A stretch of DNA of 64,000 nt from Saccharothrix violaceirubra. GTDB taxonomy: Bacteria > Actinomycetota > Actinomycetes > Mycobacteriales > Pseudonocardiaceae. The notes beneath the pieces are model-generated. The model ran no database searches and was not told the origin of the DNA. It was given only the letters and a program-made list of their open reading frames with translations. The position numbers and the translations under genes were made by a program. The stretch spans positions 6,510,001 to 6,574,000 of the forward strand of contig NZ_JACHJS010000001.1 of NCBI RefSeq assembly GCF_014203755.1. The letters are read 5' to 3'. Position 1 is the stretch's first letter. Each line of letters opens with the position of its first letter. Of this stretch, positions 20,440 to 28,956 are shown piece after piece.

Positions 20440-20685
20440 GTGGAGTCCGCACCCCCGCCGCCCGCCCTGCCCGCCCGCCTGGCCGACCCCGTGCCCGCCA
20501 TCGTCGGCGGGACGGTGCTGTGGTTCGCGGCCTTCGTGGTGGTGCTGGTTTTCGCGCGCGACAACCAGATGCTGCTGTGGACGTGCCTGACCGGCGGCGT
20601 GCTCGGGATCATCGGGTACGGGATCTTCGCGTGGCAGCGGTCGGCCGCGCGGCGTGGTTCCCGCACCGCCCAGTCCGGTCTCTAG
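20440..20685 (+). CDS. DUF2530 small membrane protein (Rv0879c-like)
   Basis: This 81-residue protein starts at GTG 20440. A Pro-rich N-terminus is followed by two transmembrane helices (VGGTVLWFAAFVVVLVF and CLTGGVLGIIGYGIFAW) and a basic tail RSAARRGSR. Size, topology and place beside the MarR gene fit DUF2530, of unknown function. Its TAG shares CTAG with the stop of the convergent small gene at 20682. Confidence 0.75.
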   Translation: MESAPPPPALPARLADPVPAIVGGTVLWFAAFVVVLVFARDNQMLLWTCLTGGVLGIIGYGIFAWQRSAARRGSRTAQSGL

Positions 20686-20837
20686 AACAGGGCCACCAGG
20701 ACCAGGATCACCGCGACCACGACCAGGATCGGCAGCCACGGGATGTGCCCGGCCCGCCGGCGGTGGTGCGCGTCGACGGTCGTCGTGCGGAACCAGCTGC
20801 CGGGCAGCCGTCGACGGTGTCGCTGAACCCAGGGCAT
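20682..20837 (-). CDS. 51-aa small membrane protein
   Basis: ATG 20837, with GGAG six bases upstream, opens a 51-residue frame: a basic N-terminus MPWVQRHRRRLPGSW and one C-terminal helix IPWLPILVVVAVILVLVALF that ends the protein. The form is that of a tail-anchored small protein. The stop is shared, through CTAG, with DUF2530 on the other strand. No family recognised; the ribosome binding site and topology are the evidence. Confidence 0.5.
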   Translation of the reverse strand: MPWVQRHRRRLPGSWFRTTTVDAHHRRRAGHIPWLPILVVVAVILVLVALF

Positions 20838-20933
20838 GACCACTCCATCCGGTAGGGGACCTCGAACCGGGGTTACCCACCAGGGTGCGGCCGGCACACA
20901 TCCCGGTTGTCCGGGGGTGTGGTCGGGGTTCTT

Positions 20934-21116
20934 GCGTGCACGACTCGTGGTGTCCGAGCGTGCCGACCGCGGTGCCCCGACGCACGGCACGCAGGTCCGA
21001 ACGCACAGTTCGGAGTGCCCGAGTGCACGACTCGTGGTGTCCGAACGCATAACTCGCGCGATCGGGGGGTCCGAGTGTGTGTTTCGGGGTGCCTGAGTGG
21101 AGGACCCGCGGGGTCA
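20934..21116. repeat. eight degenerate 22-bp tandem repeats
   Basis: Consecutive units start at 20934, 20956, 20978, 20999, 21021, 21043, 21073 and 21095. Most are 22 bases, one is 21 and one 30. The core is close to GAACGCACAACTCGCGGTG followed by TCC, with A/G, C/T and G/A changes. Units 1 and 5 are nearly identical over 20 bases. The array fills the gap between the small membrane gene (20837) and the stop of the sacsin-like gene (21114). A second two-unit copy lies at 40501. The unit is not a whole number of codons and reads in no consistent frame. Confidence 0.75.
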
Positions 21117-23936
21117 GCCCAGGAGGATGGTCGGGGTGGGGTCGGTGATCAGGGCGGCGAACGTGTGGCGGTCCGGCCAGCGCGACGTGGCCCAGGCCAG
21201 CGCCCGTGCCAGGCCCTCGGGGGTGTCGGCGGTGTGCAGGACGTCCTCGTCCAGCCACCACAGCACGTCGTGGGTGTCGCCCTCCGCCGAGACCTCCAGC
21301 CGGTCGTGGACGGTCACGGTGCCGGCGGGCAGGGCGACGCCGAGCAGGTCGCACGCCAGGCGCACGGCAGCCAACTCCGCCCACCCGACCTCCTCGCCGG
21401 TGGTCAGGACGGTGCCGGTCACCTCCTCTGACGCCAACGGCAGCGCGAGCAGCTCGGCCAGCGCCTCCGGATCGGTGTCGGCGGTCAGCACGGCCTCCGG
21501 GGGCAGCACGCCCAACAGCCACGGCCGGTCCATCACCACGACCTCGTCGGCCGGTTCCGCCGCGCCGGTCAGCACGCGGACGCGGTCCGGCGGTTCGACG
21601 CTGACCGCGTCGGCCACCTCGGCGAGCGCGGCGTGCACGCGCAGCACCAACGCATCGGACAGCGTGCGCGCGGGATCGCCCAGGCGGGCCAGCAGATCGG
21701 TGACGTCGTCCTCGTCCAGCACGGCCAACTCGGTGCGCACCCCGCACGCCGCCAGCACGTGCGGCGGCAGTCCGACCTCCGGGACCACGTCGTACAGGCC
21801 GGTCAGCGACTCGGCGTCGGCGGTGCGCCACTCGCGCGGGGGCGTGCCGGCGAACTGGGCGTACCTGGCCAGCCACCAGCCGGTGTAGCCGTCGGGTTCG
21901 ACGACGGCACGCCAGGTCTCCGGCGACCCGGCCATCATCGCCAGGGCGGCGGGCCACTTGTCGTCGGCCACCAGGTCCAGGTCTCGGATGCCCAGCACGC
22001 GCGCGGGCGGCTCCTCGGCCGCGTCCCACCAGTAGCCCTCGTCGGCCAGGTCGTGGTCCGGTTCGGTCGGCGCGTCGTCGACCACGACCGTGAACCCGTC
22101 CAGCACGCCCACCCCGGTCAGGGTCGGGCGGTCCCAGGCGGCGGCGACGTCGGCGGACAGGACGCCCACCGGGGCGTCGTCCTCCAGGACCTCCAGCAGG
22201 GGCGAGTCCGGCAGCACGAGTTCGTCCGCGCGCCGCCACTCCCCCGCGGCGTCCGGCAGTGCCAGGGCACCCAGCCACGGCCGGCCACCGGCCCGGGACA
22301 CCAGGCGCAGCACGGCGTCCAGGAGGTCCCGGCCCTCCAACGCGGGGTCGTCGAGGCTGTGCTCCACGGCCTCGCGGACCGCCGGCGAGTCGAGCAGCTC
22401 GGCCGGTCCGGCCTCGACCGCGCCCAGGCGCAACAGCAGCGGGTGCGCGGCGTCCGGGTGCGCGATGCGCAGGCCGGGCACCTCGAACGGGGTGTCGAGC
22501 AGGTAGACCTCGCGCGGACTGCCCACCAGGCGCCCGTCCGCGAGCGGCACGGGTAGCGAGCCGAGCGCCTCGCGGGCCGCCGAGTCCACGTCGGCCAGCG
22601 GTGCCAGGGCCGCGTACACGTCGTGCCACCACGTCGGGTCGCCGCCGACGCCGGTCAGCGCGGTCACCACGCCCGCGACCGACAGTCGCGGGACTTCCAG
22701 CGCCGCCAACGCCTTCGCGTACTTGGGCAGCGTCAGTTCGCCGTCGAGCAGGCCGGGGACCACGTCCTCGAGCAGGTCGACCAGGGCCTCGGACGCCGCG
22801 TCCAGCACGGTCGCGCCCACCGGGGAAGCCCAGTCGCCGGTCGCCATCGGCAGCCACGTCGCCCGGCGCAGCGCGGCCAGCACGCCGGCGCGCAGCAGCC
22901 CGTCCACTTCGGACAGCGGGAAACCGGGCAGCGGCACCAGGTCCATGCGGTCGATCGCGGGCAGACCCGTGACCAGGTCCGGGTACGCGGTACACGCCTG
23001 GTCGAGCACGTACGACGCGGCGGGGCCGACGAGCACCCGACGGCGGGACGGCTCGACCGGCAGCGTCGCGATCAGCCGCGCGGGCAGCGACAGCTTCTCG
23101 TCGGTCGGAGTAGGCGCGTGCAGCACGTCGCCGGCGAGGGGTGCGTCCAGCGGGTACGCCCAGCAGGCCGACCAGTGCGGCCGGGCCTCGACGCCCTGCA
23201 CCAGGTCGGCGGGCAGCTCCCCGCCCACGCGGTGCACAAGCCAGCGGCGTTCGCCCTCGGGACCGGCCAGCACCACGACGCCGTCGACGGTCGTGCGTTC
23301 CCAAACGCGGTCGTCGACCTCGATCCGGCGCAGACCGGGCAACGCCAGCAGCAGGTCGGGCGCCTGACCGGCGAACTCGTCGAGCAGGCCGGCGGCGTCG
23401 AGCCCGAGCGGCAGCCGCACCTCGGTGTCGAAGCCGGCCGGGAGGTCCGCCTCGTCGGTCGGCCACACCAGCCGGAGGACGGGCACGTCGCCGCCGCGCG
23501 CGGAGGCCAGTTCCGGGACGGCCGCGCGGGTCCGGGACGCGGAGAACAGCACGCCGCCGGACGACGAGACGACGCGCGGGGCGTCGGTCACGGCCAGCAC
23601 GGCGGCGAACCCGACGCCGAACCGCCCGACCGTGTCGCCCGACTTGGCGGACGCGCGCAGCGAGGCCAGGGCCTCGACGCCCGCGGCGGTCAGCGGGGCG
23701 CCGGTGTTCGCCGCGCGCAACTCGCCGTCCACAACGGACAGCCGGAGCACGCCGGGCCGGTCACCGGCCGCGTCGGCGGCGTTCTGGGCCAACTCGACCA
23801 GCAGTCGGTCGCGGTAGCCGCCGAGGCGCAGGTCCTCTTCGGCGTTGGCGTCCTCGCGGAACCTCGTGGGAGAGCCGCGCCAGGCGGCGAGCACCGAGTC
23901 ACGCAGGGCCTCGGTGCCGAACGGGTCGCGGTTCAC
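21114..23936 (-). CDS. sacsin/Hsp90-type ATPase protein (940 aa)
   Basis: The first ~200 residues form a GHKL-type ATPase. The N-box is LLVELAQNAADAAGD and the G-box GRFGVGFAAVLAV, with LASLRASAKSGDTVG between. This is the arrangement of sacsin N-terminal domains and Hsp90. The remaining ~740 residues have no recognised domain and repeat ADVD/LADGRLV-like β/α sequence. It begins at a GTG overlapping the stop of DUF3027 (GTGA), so the two are co-translated. Such proteins are often annotated as molecular chaperones in actinomycetes, without experimental proof. Confidence 0.8.
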   Translation of the reverse strand: MNRDPFGTEALRDSVLAAWRGSPTRFREDANAEEDLRLGGYRDRLLVELAQNAADAAGDRPGVLRLSVVDGELRAANTGAPLTAAGVEALASLRASAKSGDTVGRFGVGFAAVLAVTDAPRVVSSSGGVLFSASRTRAAVPELASARGGDVPVLRLVWPTDEADLPAGFDTEVRLPLGLDAAGLLDEFAGQAPDLLLALPGLRRIEVDDRVWERTTVDGVVVLAGPEGERRWLVHRVGGELPADLVQGVEARPHWSACWAYPLDAPLAGDVLHAPTPTDEKLSLPARLIATLPVEPSRRRVLVGPAASYVLDQACTAYPDLVTGLPAIDRMDLVPLPGFPLSEVDGLLRAGVLAALRRATWLPMATGDWASPVGATVLDAASEALVDLLEDVVPGLLDGELTLPKYAKALAALEVPRLSVAGVVTALTGVGGDPTWWHDVYAALAPLADVDSAAREALGSLPVPLADGRLVGSPREVYLLDTPFEVPGLRIAHPDAAHPLLLRLGAVEAGPAELLDSPAVREAVEHSLDDPALEGRDLLDAVLRLVSRAGGRPWLGALALPDAAGEWRRADELVLPDSPLLEVLEDDAPVGVLSADVAAAWDRPTLTGVGVLDGFTVVVDDAPTEPDHDLADEGYWWDAAEEPPARVLGIRDLDLVADDKWPAALAMMAGSPETWRAVVEPDGYTGWWLARYAQFAGTPPREWRTADAESLTGLYDVVPEVGLPPHVLAACGVRTELAVLDEDDVTDLLARLGDPARTLSDALVLRVHAALAEVADAVSVEPPDRVRVLTGAAEPADEVVVMDRPWLLGVLPPEAVLTADTDPEALAELLALPLASEEVTGTVLTTGEEVGWAELAAVRLACDLLGVALPAGTVTVHDRLEVSAEGDTHDVLWWLDEDVLHTADTPEGLARALAWATSRWPDRHTFAALITDPTPTILLG

Positions 23937-25318
23937 GACTCGGTGGACCCCGCGATCCCGTCACCCGGGGCCGGGGTGGGTGCCTGTGCCTGTGCCGACG
24001 GCGGAGTCTGCGGACCGGCGAAGACCTCACCACCCGGGACGGGGTCGGTGGCCGGATCACCCGCGGCCTCCGTACCGGAAGCGGACCGGACACCGGTGGT
24101 CGTGGTGTCGCCGGAGGCCCGGGCGCCAGTGGACCGGGCGGCGGAAGTCGGGTCGGCCGCCACGCGGACGGTCTCGCCGACGACGAGCACGCGATCCGAA
24201 GCCTGACCGGCCGACCCGACGACGGAGGCACTCGCGGTCGCAGGCACGTCGGCGGACCCGGTACCGACCTCGTCCGGAACGGTCGCGGTGTCGGCGGATC
24301 CGACGGCAGCCTCGTTCGCGGCGGTGTCGACGCCCGGACCCGGGGTCGCGGCGGTCCCGTTCGCGGCGGTGTCGACGCCCGGACCCGGGGTCGCGGCGGT
24401 CCCGTTCACGGCGGCGTGGGCGTCGGTGGCGTTCGTCGCGGCGGCCCGGATGTCAGCGGTCCCGTTCGCGGCCTGCGGGTGGGCGGTGGCCGTGTCGGCG
24501 ACAGTGTCCGCGGCGGCCTCGGCGGCGCTCTCCGCGAGAGCGGCCTCCGTGGCGGCGGGCACCACGTTGACCTCGATGTCGAGCCGTGCGTCGTCGTAGA
24601 CCAGGTCCGCGACCGGCACGATGGGACCGTTGTCCACGGCCACCTCGGAGTGCGCGCCGCAGCCGTACTCGGCGTGCACCACGTGACCGTCGGCGGGCGT
24701 GAACTCGTTGCCGCACACGCCGAACGCGGCACCGAGCGACCCCGCGACCCGGAGGTAGAAGCCGCACGTGCCGCAGTTCGCGGGCGCGCTGCGGGCCATG
24801 TCGCTGCGTGGACCGAAATCGCCGCCGTGCCAGCGGTGCCCGGCGTCCAGCACGCCCTCGCGGGACAGCACGCGGACGCGGCCCAGGCCGATCTCCAGCG
24901 CCGTCTCCTCGACCGCCGGGTCCTCCGACGCCACGTAGGCGGGCGCGAGGCGGGGGTCGTCGGCGCGGCTGGGCAGCAGGTCGCCGACACCGAGGTCGCC
25001 CGCGCGGACCCGTTCGTGCCACGGCACCCAGTCGGGCGCGACGAGCGCGTGCTCGCCGGGCAGCAGCACGACCTCGCTGACCGAGACCGGCGTGCCCTCA
25101 CCGCCGTGCGCGACCGTCACGGCCCAGCGCCAACCCCGGTAGCCGGCGTGTTCGGCGCCGAAGAGGTGGGTGACCGAGGCGTCGTCCTCGGCGACCACGC
25201 CGACGTGTCCGCCGACCTGGTCCTGACCCGCTTCCTCCTGCGCGGCGGCACGGGCGAGCGCGACGGCCGCGGGGTCCGCGAGCACGGGCTGGGGCTGCTG
25301 GGTCGGCGTGGCGGTCAC
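23933..25318 (-). CDS. DUF3027 protein (Rv0877-like) with long low-complexity tail
   Basis: The 461-residue protein starts at GTG 25318. Residues ~1-250 resemble DUF3027. They include VTHLFGAEHAGYRGWRWAVT and a Cys-rich region with CGTCGFYLR, GVCGNEF and YGCGAH that could bind zinc. The last ~200 residues are Ala/Thr/Gly/Pro/Asp-rich and include two exact 15-residue repeats around TAATPGPGVDTAANG. The ordered domain matches the family and its cspB/MFS neighbourhood; the tail is an addition. Function is unknown. Confidence 0.78.
   Translation of the reverse strand: MTATPTQQPQPVLADPAAVALARAAAQEEAGQDQVGGHVGVVAEDDASVTHLFGAEHAGYRGWRWAVTVAHGGEGTPVSVSEVVLLPGEHALVAPDWVPWHERVRAGDLGVGDLLPSRADDPRLAPAYVASEDPAVEETALEIGLGRVRVLSREGVLDAGHRWHGGDFGPRSDMARSAPANCGTCGFYLRVAGSLGAAFGVCGNEFTPADGHVVHAEYGCGAHSEVAVDNGPIVPVADLVYDDARLDIEVNVVPAATEAALAESAAEAAADTVADTATAHPQAANGTADIRAAATNATDAHAAVNGTAATPGPGVDTAANGTAATPGPGVDTAANEAAVGSADTATVPDEVGTGSADVPATASASVVGSAGQASDRVLVVGETVRVAADPTSAARSTGARASGDTTTTGVRSASGTEAAGDPATDPVPGGEVFAGPQTPPSAQAQAPTPAPGDGIAGSTES
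24314..24403. repeat. two exact 45-bp tandem repeats inside the DUF3027 gene
   Basis: Two adjacent identical 45-base units encode the duplicated Ala/Thr/Pro/Gly segment of the C-terminal tail. Because the unit is divisible by three, the copy number can vary without frameshift. The identity suggests recent duplication. Confidence 0.85.
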
Positions 25319-25375
25319 ACGAGGGATTGTGCCGCACGGCCGTCGGTGCCCGCGCACACGTGCCACCCTTTCGGA

Positions 25376-26128
25376 GTGCGTTGGTTCCCGGCGGTGGTAC
25401 TGGTCCTGCTCCTGGCCGCGTGCGCGGAAGACCCGCACGAACAGCCCCCGCCGGTGGCGGTGCTGGCGGCGATCCCGCACGACACGTCCGCGTTCACGCA
25501 GGGCCTGGAACTGGTCGACGGCGTGCTCTACGAGGGCACTGGCCTGGAGGGGGAGTCGACCGTGCGCCGCGTCGACCCGGCCACCGGCGAGGTGCGGCGC
25601 CGCGTCGACCTGCCCGCGCCGCTGTTCGGCGAGGGCATCACGGTCGTCGACGACCGGCTCTGGCAGATCACCTGGCAGGACGGCGTGGCGATCGAGCGCG
25701 ACCGGTCGACGTTGGCAGAGGTGAGACGCGTCACGTACGAAGGCGAGGGCTGGGGGCTGTGCCGCGACGGCGACCGCCTGGTCATGAGCGACGGCAGCGC
25801 GCGGCTGACGTTCCGCGACCCGAGGACGTTCGCGGCGACGGGTTCGGTGTCGGTGGCCGAGGGCGGGCGGCCGGTCGCGCGGCTCAACGAACTGGAGTGC
25901 GTCCGCGGGCAGGTGTGGGCGAACGTCTGGCAGACCGACCGGATCGTGCGGATCGACCCGACGGACGGCCGGGTGACGGCGTCGTTCGACCTCGGGCCGG
26001 TGCGACCGGCGGACGTGCCCCGGTCGGACGTGCTCAACGGGATCGCGGCCGTGCCGGGCACCGACGAGTTCCTGGTCACCGGCAAGAACTGGCCGGTGAT
26101 GCTGAGGGTGCGGTTCGGCGGGGTCTGA
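25376..26128 (+). CDS. glutaminyl-peptide cyclotransferase, exported lipoprotein
   Basis: The 250-residue protein begins VRWFPAVVLVLLLAACAED, a lipoprotein signal with lipobox LAAC. The mature part matches the plant-type glutamine cyclotransferase β-propeller (PF05096): FTQGLELVDGVLYEGTG, YEGEGWGLCRDGDRLVMSDG, LNELECVRGQVWANVWQTD and DVLNGIAAVPGTDEFLVTGK. Members convert N-terminal Gln to pyroglutamate on exported peptides. It is divergent from DUF3027 across 57 bases. Confidence 0.88.
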   Translation: MRWFPAVVLVLLLAACAEDPHEQPPPVAVLAAIPHDTSAFTQGLELVDGVLYEGTGLEGESTVRRVDPATGEVRRRVDLPAPLFGEGITVVDDRLWQITWQDGVAIERDRSTLAEVRRVTYEGEGWGLCRDGDRLVMSDGSARLTFRDPRTFAATGSVSVAEGGRPVARLNELECVRGQVWANVWQTDRIVRIDPTDGRVTASFDLGPVRPADVPRSDVLNGIAAVPGTDEFLVTGKNWPVMLRVRFGGV

Positions 26129-26306
26129 CCGCCGGGAGCACCCCGACGGCACGGACGGCCGCCTCGGGCAGCCACCGCGGGCGCTTCCGGCGGCGTGGAC
26201 GTCGGGAGTGGGCACGGCAGGACGGCCCCGACCTGCCGCCGCGAGCGGTTCCGGCATCCGGACGAGGGGGATTCTGGTCCATCCGGCCGTGAGGCAGGAT
26301 CGGGGT

Positions 26307-27764
26307 GTGACACCGGACCAACCGCCGCGCCGGTACCCCTGGGAGGACGACGAGTACCGGCCGCGGGCGCGGTCGTACCCGGTCGTCCCGGCCGAGCAGG
26401 CGCCGCCGCCGCCACCGCCGGCCGCGCCGCCGCGCAAGATCACGGTCACGCGGGTCGCGGTGTGGCGGGTCCGGCAGCTCACGGGCCGGGCCTGGGCGGC
26501 GTTCCGGCGGGCGGCGCACGCCGACGGCGCGCAGCGGTCCGGCCAGTCCGCGTTGACCTACGCCGTCATGCTCAACTACGCGGCCGACGCCGCCATGGCC
26601 GTCGCACTCGCCAACACGCTGTTCTTCTCGGCCGCCACCGGCGAGAGCCAGGGCCGGGTCGCGCTCTACCTGCTGGTCACGGTCGCGCCGTTCGCGCTCG
26701 TCGCCCCGGTGATCGGCCCCGCGCTCGACCGGCTGCGGCAGGGCCGGCGGGCGGCGTTGGCCGCCTCGTGCGTGCTGCGGATCTTCCTGTCGATCGTGAT
26801 GGCCGTGGACTTCGACGGGTGGGGTTTGTACCCGGCCGCGCTGGGATCGATGGTCCTGTCGAAGTCGTTCACGGTGCTCAAGGCCGCCATGACGCCGCGC
26901 GTGGTGCCGCCCGGCATCACGTTGGCCAAGGTCAACGCCCGGATGACGGTGTTCGGCCTCGCCGCCGGCGGCGTCTTCGGCGCGGTCGCGGCCGGGTGCG
27001 CGAAGGTGTTCGGTTCGCCCGGCGCGCTGTGGTTCACGGCGGTGTTGTGCCTGGCCAACGCGTGGCTCTGCCTGCGGATGCCGCCGTGGGTCGAGGTCGC
27101 GGACGGCGAGGTGCCCACCTCGTTGCGGGCCCGCACGAAACGGCCGCGGCAGGTGCTCGGCCGGACCGTCGTGGTCGCCCTGTGGGGCAACGGGTCGATC
27201 CGGATGCTGACCGGTTTCCTGATGCTGTTCTCGGCGTTCGTCGTCCGCGCGCAGACCGAGGGCGAACCGGTCCTCCAGGTGCTGCTGCTCGGCGTCATCG
27301 CCGGTGCGGCCGGGATCGGCAGTTTCCTGGGCAACGCCGTCGGCGCGCGGATCCACGTCGGCGCACCGGACCAGGTCGTGGTGTGGTGCGCGGGCGCCGC
27401 ACTGGCGGCCGTGGTCGTGGCCGCGATCCTGCCCGGACTCGGCACCGCCGCGATCGTCGGCCTGGTCGGTGCCGCCGCGAGTTCGCTGGCCAAGATCAGC
27501 CTGGACGCCGTGGTGCAGGACGACCTGCCGGAGGAGTCGCGGGCCTCGGCGTTCGGCCGGTCCGAGACGGTGTTGCAGCTCGCCTGGGTGTTCGGCGGCG
27601 CGTTGGGCGTCCTGCTGCCCACCGAGTACTGGATCGGCTTCACCGTGCTGTCGGGGCTGCTGGCCGTCGGCCTCGCGCAGACGATCGCCACCCGGCGGGG
27701 CACGTCGCTGCTGCCCGGCCTCGGCGGCGACCGCCCGCTCCGGCCCACGCCGGCCGCACCGTAG
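26307..27764 (+). CDS. MFS-like membrane protein (Rv0876c-like)
   Basis: This 485-residue protein starts at GTG 26307. A Pro/Arg/Tyr-rich cytoplasmic N-terminus of ~60 residues includes RYPWEDDEYRPRARSY and PPPPPPAAPP. About 12 hydrophobic helices follow, with a central charged loop EVPTSLRARTKRPRQ. It corresponds by place and form to Rv0876c, a conserved membrane protein next to DUF3027 and cspB. The MFS relationship is distant and transport has not been shown. The 178 bases upstream hold no further gene, only imperfect GC-rich inverted repeats. Confidence 0.8.
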   Translation: MTPDQPPRRYPWEDDEYRPRARSYPVVPAEQAPPPPPPAAPPRKITVTRVAVWRVRQLTGRAWAAFRRAAHADGAQRSGQSALTYAVMLNYAADAAMAVALANTLFFSAATGESQGRVALYLLVTVAPFALVAPVIGPALDRLRQGRRAALAASCVLRIFLSIVMAVDFDGWGLYPAALGSMVLSKSFTVLKAAMTPRVVPPGITLAKVNARMTVFGLAAGGVFGAVAAGCAKVFGSPGALWFTAVLCLANAWLCLRMPPWVEVADGEVPTSLRARTKRPRQVLGRTVVVALWGNGSIRMLTGFLMLFSAFVVRAQTEGEPVLQVLLLGVIAGAAGIGSFLGNAVGARIHVGAPDQVVVWCAGAALAAVVVAAILPGLGTAAIVGLVGAAASSLAKISLDAVVQDDLPEESRASAFGRSETVLQLAWVFGGALGVLLPTEYWIGFTVLSGLLAVGLAQTIATRRGTSLLPGLGGDRPLRPTPAAP

Positions 27765-27774
27765 GCTCGCACCC

Positions 27775-28254
27775 GTGCGCCGAGTGACGTTCCCGCTGCT
27801 GGCCCTGTCCGCGACCGTGCTCGCCGGGTGCGCCGCACCCGCGCACCCGACGGTGACGTTCTACGCCGACGGCCACGCCATCGAGGTCCCGCCGACGCAG
27901 TACTGCGACATCGCCTCCGAGAACTGCGCCGTCGACCCGCGGGCCGCCGGGGTGCTGCGCGTGCGGCCCGGCAAGCCGGTGCAGATCTCGGTGCCCGGCG
28001 AGATCGCGGACAGCGCGTGGGCGGTGAACTTCACCTACCGGAACGCGTCCGGCGTCCGGCAGGAACCGTTGCGCAGCAAGGTTTTCACCGCGGCCGACCC
28101 GCGGCACGCGTACACCCTGACGCTGCCCTCGGCCGGCGACCAGCTGGAAAGCGTGGAGATCCAGCAGTACGGCAAGCGGATCGAGAGCAGCGCCTTGGGC
28201 ATCGAGTTCGTCGCGCGGGCGACGTGGGTGCTGTCGGTCGACGACCGGGGCTGA
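27775..28254 (+). CDS. DUF2771 lipoprotein
   Basis: A 159-residue secreted lipoprotein starts at GTG 27775, with signal VTFPLLALSATVLAGCAAP and lipobox LAGC. The mature domain contains PPTQYCDIASENCAVD, a two-Cys segment, then β-rich sequence ending ARATWVLSVDD. This is the DUF2771 pattern found beside Rv0876c-like genes. It is 10 bases downstream of the MFS-like gene, forming an operon, and abuts the convergent cold-shock gene. Confidence 0.82.
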   Translation: MRRVTFPLLALSATVLAGCAAPAHPTVTFYADGHAIEVPPTQYCDIASENCAVDPRAAGVLRVRPGKPVQISVPGEIADSAWAVNFTYRNASGVRQEPLRSKVFTAADPRHAYTLTLPSAGDQLESVEIQQYGKRIESSALGIEFVARATWVLSVDDRG

Positions 28255-28255
28255 C

Positions 28256-28651
28256 CTACGGGTCCAGCTCCCGGGCCACGGCGCGGACGACCTCGGCGAT
28301 CAGCTTGACGTTCTTGCGGTCGGGGTAGCGCCCCCGGCGCAGTTCCGGCTGGACCTTCAGCTCCAGCAGCTTGATCATGTCGTCCACCAGGCCGTGCAGT
28401 TCCTCGGCGGGCCGACGGCGGGCCTCCACCACCGACGGCGCCGGGTCGATCAGGCGCACGGACAGCGCCTGCGGACCCCGCCGCCCTTCCGCCATGCCGA
28501 ACTCGATCCGCTGACCGGCTTTGAGGGCCTCGACTCCCGGGGGCAGCGCGGACTTCCGGACGTACACGTCCTCGCCACCGTCCTGGGTGACGAACCCGAA
28601 GCCCTTCTCGGAGTCGTACCACTTGACCTTGCCGGTCGGCACTTCGCTCAC
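28256..28651 (-). CDS. cspB: cold-shock domain protein (CspB-like) with C-terminal extension
   Basis: From GTG 28651 a 131-residue protein begins [20 protein letters not shown]. The RNP-1 motif KGFGFV is followed by RNP-2-like DVYVRKSA, which bind single-stranded RNA or DNA. About 65 residues after the cold-shock fold form a helical extension ([19 protein letters not shown]) typical of the longer actinobacterial CspB (Rv0871-like). An upstream in-frame start at 28720 would add 23 unlikely residues. Confidence 0.9.
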   Translation of the reverse strand: MSEVPTGKVKWYDSEKGFGFVTQDGGEDVYVRKSALPPGVEALKAGQRIEFGMAEGRRGPQALSVRLIDPAPSVVEARRRPAEELHGLVDDMIKLLELKVQPELRRGRYPDRKNVKLIAEVVRAVARELDP

Positions 28652-28767
28652 CAATCCTCTGCGTCCACACGACGAACGCGCCCCAGGCGTGCCCGAGACG
28701 CGTCTCACCAGATTAGCCAAGTCACCTCCGCCGGGGCACCACCGATCGCGCGACTAGTCTCACCCGC

Positions 28768-28956
28768 ATGACCACCTCGAAGGCCCTGCCGACGGCTGTC
28801 GCCCTGTTCACGCTGGGTGTGGCGGCCATCGTCGCGATGTTCGTCGCGGGTGCGGACGGGCTGCCCGCGTGGGTGTTCGCGGCGGGCTGGCTGCTCGCGC
28901 CGGCCGGGCTCGCCGTCGGCGTGTTCAGCGCGGTGCGCGGTTCCCGACGGCGCTGA
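28768..28956 (+). CDS. small two-helix membrane protein (62 aa)
   Basis: The frame starts at ATG 28768 and encodes two hydrophobic helices (ALPTAVALFTLGVAAIVAM and PAWVFAAGWLLAPAGLAVGV) and a basic end RGSRRR. Its 3' end overlaps the convergent HAD phosphatase gene by 32 bases. No family recognised, but codon use and topology support a real gene. Confidence 0.6.
   Translation: MTTSKALPTAVALFTLGVAAIVAMFVAGADGLPAWVFAAGWLLAPAGLAVGVFSAVRGSRRR

Noticed and set aside
20934..21116. CRISPR array
   Set aside because: Units are contiguous without spacers, they vary from unit to unit, and no cas genes are present.
21114..25318. Antiphage defence island
   Set aside because: A large GHKL ATPase next to an unknown protein looked suggestive, but DUF3027 is part of a conserved housekeeping neighbourhood and no nuclease, restriction or integrase genes are nearby.
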